Positions 5,510 to 8,179 of a DNA stretch of 8,179 nt are shown here, in pieces. A program made the translations under genes and the position numbers. The notes under the pieces are model-generated. The model worked only from the letters and a program-made list of their open reading frames with translations, had not been told where the DNA came from and ran no database searches. The DNA comes from Pseudomonadota bacterium (lineage in GTDB: Bacteria > Pseudomonadota > Gammaproteobacteria > Burkholderiales > Burkholderiaceae_C). The stretch spans positions 1 to 8,179 of the forward strand of contig JAEWBU010000152.1 of the NCBI GenBank assembly GCA_023390985.1. Reading direction: 5' to 3'. Each line of letters opens with the position of its first letter. The stretch's first letter is position 1.

Positions 5510-7243
5510 CTACCTCGACCGCGGCGTCGTGCCCCGCATCCGCGGCGCGCGCAGGAAATCGAAGTCCACGCCCTGGTCGGCCTGCGTCACGCACTGCAGG
5601 AACAGCTTGCGGTAGCCCCGCTCGGCGCTGGGCGTCACGATCGGGTTCTCCTTCGCGCGCCGGTCCAGTTCCTCCTCGGCCACCAGCAGGCTGATCTCCC
5701 GATCCTTGACGCTCAGCCGGATGCGGTCGCCGTTGCGGACATGGGCCAGGGGCCCGCCCACCGCCGCTTCGGGCGTGACGTGCAGCACGATGGTTCCGAA
5801 GGCCGTGCCGCTCATGCGGCCGTCCGAGATGCGCACCATGTCCTTGACGCCGGCCCGCGCCAGCTTCAGCGGGATGGGCATGTAGCCGGCCTCCGGCATC
5901 CCGGGCGCGCCCTTCGGCCCGATGTTCTTGAGCACCAGGATGTCGTCGGCGTTGACGTCGAGGTCGTCGCCGTCGATGCGCGCCGCCATGTCGGCCAGGT
6001 CTTCGAAGACGACCGCCCGCCCTTCGTGTTCCATCAGCCGGGGGTCGGCGGCCGACTGCTTGATGATCGCGCCGCCGGGCGCCAGGTTGCCTTGCAGCAC
6101 CGCCAGGCCCCCTTGCGGATAGATCGGGTCGCTCATGGTCCGCACCACGTCCTGCTTGAACGCCGGACCGGCGGCCTCGAGCTCCTCGCCCAGGGTGCGG
6201 CCGGTCACGGTCATGCAATCCAGGTGCAGCAGCGGCTTGAGCTCGCGCAGCAGCGTCGCCATGCCGCCGGCCGCATGGAAGTGCTCCATGTAGTGCTGCC
6301 CGGACGGCTTGAGGTCGAGCAGCACCGGCGTTTCCCGGCCCATGCGATCGAGCGCCTTCAGGTCGACCTCGAAGCCCTGGCGCCCGGCGATCGCGGTGAG
6401 GTGCACGATCGCGTTGGTCGAGCCGCCGATCGCGAGCAGCACGCGCATGGCGTTCTCGAACGACTTCTCCGTGAGGATCCTGTCGATGGTGAGGCCGGTC
6501 CTGGCCATCTGCACGGCCACGGTGCCGGTCTGCTCCGCCACCCGCATGCGGGCCGACGTCACGGCCGGAGGCGAGGCACCGCCGGGGACCGTCATGCCCA
6601 GCGCCTCGGCGAGGCAGGCCATGGTGCTGGCCGTGCCCATCACGGAGCAGGTTCCCACGCTCGCCACCAGCTGGTTGTTGACGTCGGCCACCTCCTGCGC
6701 GTCGATCTCCCGCGCGCGGAACCTGCCCCAGTAGCGGCGGCAATCGGTGCAGGCGCCCACGGTCTCGCCGCGGTGCGATCCGGTCAGCATCGACCCGGTG
6801 ATCAGCTGGATGGCGGGAATGCCGGCGGACGCGGCGCCCATCAGCTGGGCGGGCACCGTCTTGTCGCAGCCGCCGATCAGCACCACCGCGTCCATCGGCT
6901 GGGCGCGGATCATCTCCTCCGTGTCCATCGCCATCAGGTTGCGCAGGTACATGCTGGTCGGCTGCGCGAAGCTCTCGTGGACCGAGATGGTCGGGAACTT
7001 CACCGGCAGGCCGCCGGCCAGCATCACGCCGCGCTCCACCGCCTCCAGCAGCTGCGGCATGTTGCCGTGGCAGGGGTTGTAGCCACTGCCGGTGTCGACG
7101 ATGCCGATCACCGGCCGGTCCAGCGCCTGGTCGGAATAGCCCGCGCCCTTGATGAAGGCCTTGCGCAGGAACAGGCTGAAGCCGGTGTCACCGTACTGGG
7201 TGAGCCCCTTGCGCATGCCGGACGGATCGTTCTCCTGGGTCAT
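5510..7243 (-). CDS. IlvD/Edd-family dehydratase (sugar-acid dehydratase type)
   Basis: A 577-aa Fe-S, Mg-dependent dehydratase that removes water from a 2,3-dihydroxy acid to give a 2-keto acid. Three cluster-ligand cysteines are in the expected motifs: Cys58 (NPCHGN), Cys126 (GGCDKT) and Cys199 (GTCSVMGTASTMAC); Lys128 in CDKT is the family Mg-site lysine. GNLAPGGAIIK (385-395) and SDGRMSGT (473-480, Ser478) form the C-terminal active-site region. The opening MRKGLTQYGDTGFSLFLRKAF and AMDTEEMIRAQPMDAV resemble arabinonate/galactonate-type members more than biosynthetic IlvD, but the substrate is unproven. The ATG at 7243 is chosen from family start and codon bias. An in-frame ATG at 7360 with GGAGG 5 nt upstream would add 39 residues. 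No operon partner is visible in the window. Confidence 0.85.
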   Translation of the reverse strand: MTQENDPSGMRKGLTQYGDTGFSLFLRKAFIKGAGYSDQALDRPVIGIVDTGSGYNPCHGNMPQLLEAVERGVMLAGGLPVKFPTISVHESFAQPTSMYLRNLMAMDTEEMIRAQPMDAVVLIGGCDKTVPAQLMGAASAGIPAIQLITGSMLTGSHRGETVGACTDCRRYWGRFRAREIDAQEVADVNNQLVASVGTCSVMGTASTMACLAEALGMTVPGGASPPAVTSARMRVAEQTGTVAVQMARTGLTIDRILTEKSFENAMRVLLAIGGSTNAIVHLTAIAGRQGFEVDLKALDRMGRETPVLLDLKPSGQHYMEHFHAAGGMATLLRELKPLLHLDCMTVTGRTLGEELEAAGPAFKQDVVRTMSDPIYPQGGLAVLQGNLAPGGAIIKQSAADPRLMEHEGRAVVFEDLADMAARIDGDDLDVNADDILVLKNIGPKGAPGMPEAGYMPIPLKLARAGVKDMVRISDGRMSGTAFGTIVLHVTPEAAVGGPLAHVRNGDRIRLSVKDREISLLVAEEELDRRAKENPIVTPSAERGYRKLFLQCVTQADQGVDFDFLRAPRMRGTTPRSR

Positions 7244-7376
7244 CTCGCTCTCGCTTTCGATCAACCTGGCGCACTTTGCCATTCTTCGTGCCCCAGCGTT
7301 TCCAGCCCATGCGTGGCGCGCACGACCGAATCCGGTTCGAGACGAATGCATGGACGCCATCTTGACCTCCACTCCT

Positions 7377-7392
7377 CATCGGTGAAACGATG
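7377..7392. promoter_or_regulatory. Inverted repeat between divergent dehydratase and GNAT genes
   Basis: CATCG (7377-7381) and CGATG (7388-7392) form a 5-bp inverted repeat around 6 nt (GTGAAA), 30 nt before the GNAT start codon. The spacing suits a regulator site, but the arms are short and chance is possible. No convincing -10/-35 pair was found in the 179-bp gap. Confidence 0.2.
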
Positions 7393-7422
7393 GCCGGAGC
7401 CTGAAGAACGACTGGAGTCGCC

Positions 7423-7923
7423 ATGAGAGACGCGGAGCGCCGGACCGGACTGGACTGGAATCCCATCATCCGTCTCGCGCATGCCGGCGATGCCGACGAC
7501 ATCGCCGCGATGTCGCGCGAACTGATCGAACACGGCCTGCCCTGGACCTGGCGTCCGGCGCGCGTGCTCGGCGCGATCGCAAGTCCCGAAACCAACGTCG
7601 CCGTCGTGCGGGCGCGGGATGGGCTCGTGGGCTTCGGCGTCATGCAATACCTGGACTCGGACGCCTACCTCGTGCTGCTCGCGGTCGGCCGGGCCCACCA
7701 GCGCCGGGGGATGGGCAGCGCCCTCCTGCGATGGCTCGAAGCATCGGCGGCGGCGGCCGGCGCACAGCGCATCCGGCTGCACGCGCGCCGCGACAACGTC
7801 GCCGGAAGGACCTTCTACAACGAGCACGGCTATCACGAGGTCGCCATCCAGCCGGGGCGGTACGCCGCCCTCCTCGATGGCGTCGGGCTCGAGAAGTGGC
7901 TGCGCCCGCGGTCGCCCGACTAG
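7423..7923 (+). CDS. GNAT-family N-acetyltransferase
   Basis: A 166-aa protein with a single GNAT fold that should transfer an acetyl group from acetyl-CoA to an amine. The acetyl-CoA pyrophosphate loop is QRRGMG (93-98) after the strand YLVLLAVGRAH. The following helix ALLRWLEASAAAAGA, strand RIRLHAR and segment NVAGRTFYNEHGYHEV (125-140) are the RimI-like motif B region. The substrate is unknown. GGAG (7414-7417) lies 5 nt before the ATG. The gene is divergent from the dehydratase, and its TAG shares the tetramer CTAG with the stop of the convergent hydrolase. Confidence 0.88.
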   Translation: MRDAERRTGLDWNPIIRLAHAGDADDIAAMSRELIEHGLPWTWRPARVLGAIASPETNVAVVRARDGLVGFGVMQYLDSDAYLVLLAVGRAHQRRGMGSALLRWLEASAAAAGAQRIRLHARRDNVAGRTFYNEHGYHEVAIQPGRYAALLDGVGLEKWLRPRSPD

Positions 7924-8179
7924 GCCGGCAGGTAGCGCTCGCTCCACGCGGCGATCATGTTCGCCGCGTAGATCGCGTCGCTGCGCCGGCGCAGCAGGTG
8001 GTCGGCATCGTCCAGCGAGACGAAGCTCTTGGGATGGCGGGCGTTGACGAAGATCGACGTCGCATTGCCGATGGCCACCGTCTCGTCCACCGGCGAGTGC
8101 AGGACCAGCAAGGCCCGCCCGAGATGGCCGACTTTCTCGCGCAGGTTCTGCTCCGCGGCGTCGGCGAGGAACTCGCGCC
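7920..8179 (-). CDS. Alpha/beta hydrolase (C-terminal part; 5' end outside window)
   Basis: About 86 C-terminal codons of a hydrolase read leftward, open to the right edge. The segment begins REFLADAAEQNLREKVGHLG and continues LLVLHSPVDETV, which carries the family acidic catalytic residue, then ARHPKSFVSLDDADHLL, which carries the catalytic His, and ends AAWSERYLPA. These blocks resemble the hydrolase half of the bifunctional alpha/beta hydrolase/OsmC proteins, but the stop comes right after YLPA, so this is the stand-alone form or one lacking the OsmC half. The nucleophile Ser is outside the window. The TTG near 8111 is internal, because the frame and the homology-like sequence continue upstream of it. 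Confidence 0.8.
   Translation of the reverse strand, partial: REFLADAAEQNLREKVGHLGRALLVLHSPVDETVAIGNATSIFVNARHPKSFVSLDDADHLLRRRSDAIYAANMIAAWSERYLPA

Noticed and set aside
5492..7426. Long plus-strand open frame opposite the IlvD-like dehydratase
   Set aside because: It is a His/Arg/Gly-rich shadow of a gene with intact cysteine and active-site motifs on the minus strand.

Overview
The window is high-GC chromosomal DNA with strongly GC-biased third codon positions. Gene families and style suggest a betaproteobacterium of the order Burkholderiales, perhaps Comamonadaceae. Pointers are a type 2 GMP reductase, an arylformamidase-like HGGYW hydrolase, an FCD-type GntR regulator, an IlvD-type sugar-acid dehydratase, and a palindromic GTCATCCCCGC-type intergenic repeat. 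The taxon is an inference from style; no rRNA or marker gene settles it. No phage, transposase, CRISPR array or plasmid gene was seen.

Layout. 1-392: 3' end of guaC on the plus strand. 393-497: convergent intergenic gap with a REP-like hairpin repeat. 498-1349 (minus): alpha/beta hydrolase, divergent from the next operon across a 64-bp promoter region. 1414-5222 (plus): tightly packed operon of a GntR/FCD regulator, a PhyH-type Fe(II)/2-oxoglutarate dioxygenase, an NAD(P)-dependent oxidoreductase with a C-terminal SAF domain, and a 3-hydroxyisobutyrate-dehydrogenase-family reductase. 5238-5436: tRNA-Ala(CGC) and tRNA-Lys(CTT), closed by a strong intrinsic terminator. 5510-7243 (minus): IlvD/Edd-family dehydratase. 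7423-7923 (plus): GNAT acetyltransferase. 7920-8179 (minus): 3' end of a second alpha/beta hydrolase, whose stop codon overlaps that of the GNAT gene.

The most interesting part is 498-5222. The regulator and three enzymes are joined by an 11-nt gap, a 1-nt overlap and a 1-nt gap, so they are almost certainly one transcript. The hydrolase is divergent from a shared control region that contains a GTATAC-centred candidate operator. Hydrolysis, oxygen-dependent hydroxylation, NAD(P)-linked oxidation or rearrangement, and semialdehyde/hydroxyacid interconversion look like a small catabolic pathway for an unidentified carboxylate, ester or amide. The IlvD-like dehydratase beyond the tRNAs is in a separate transcription unit; any link to this pathway is speculative. 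No transporter is present to hint at the substrate.
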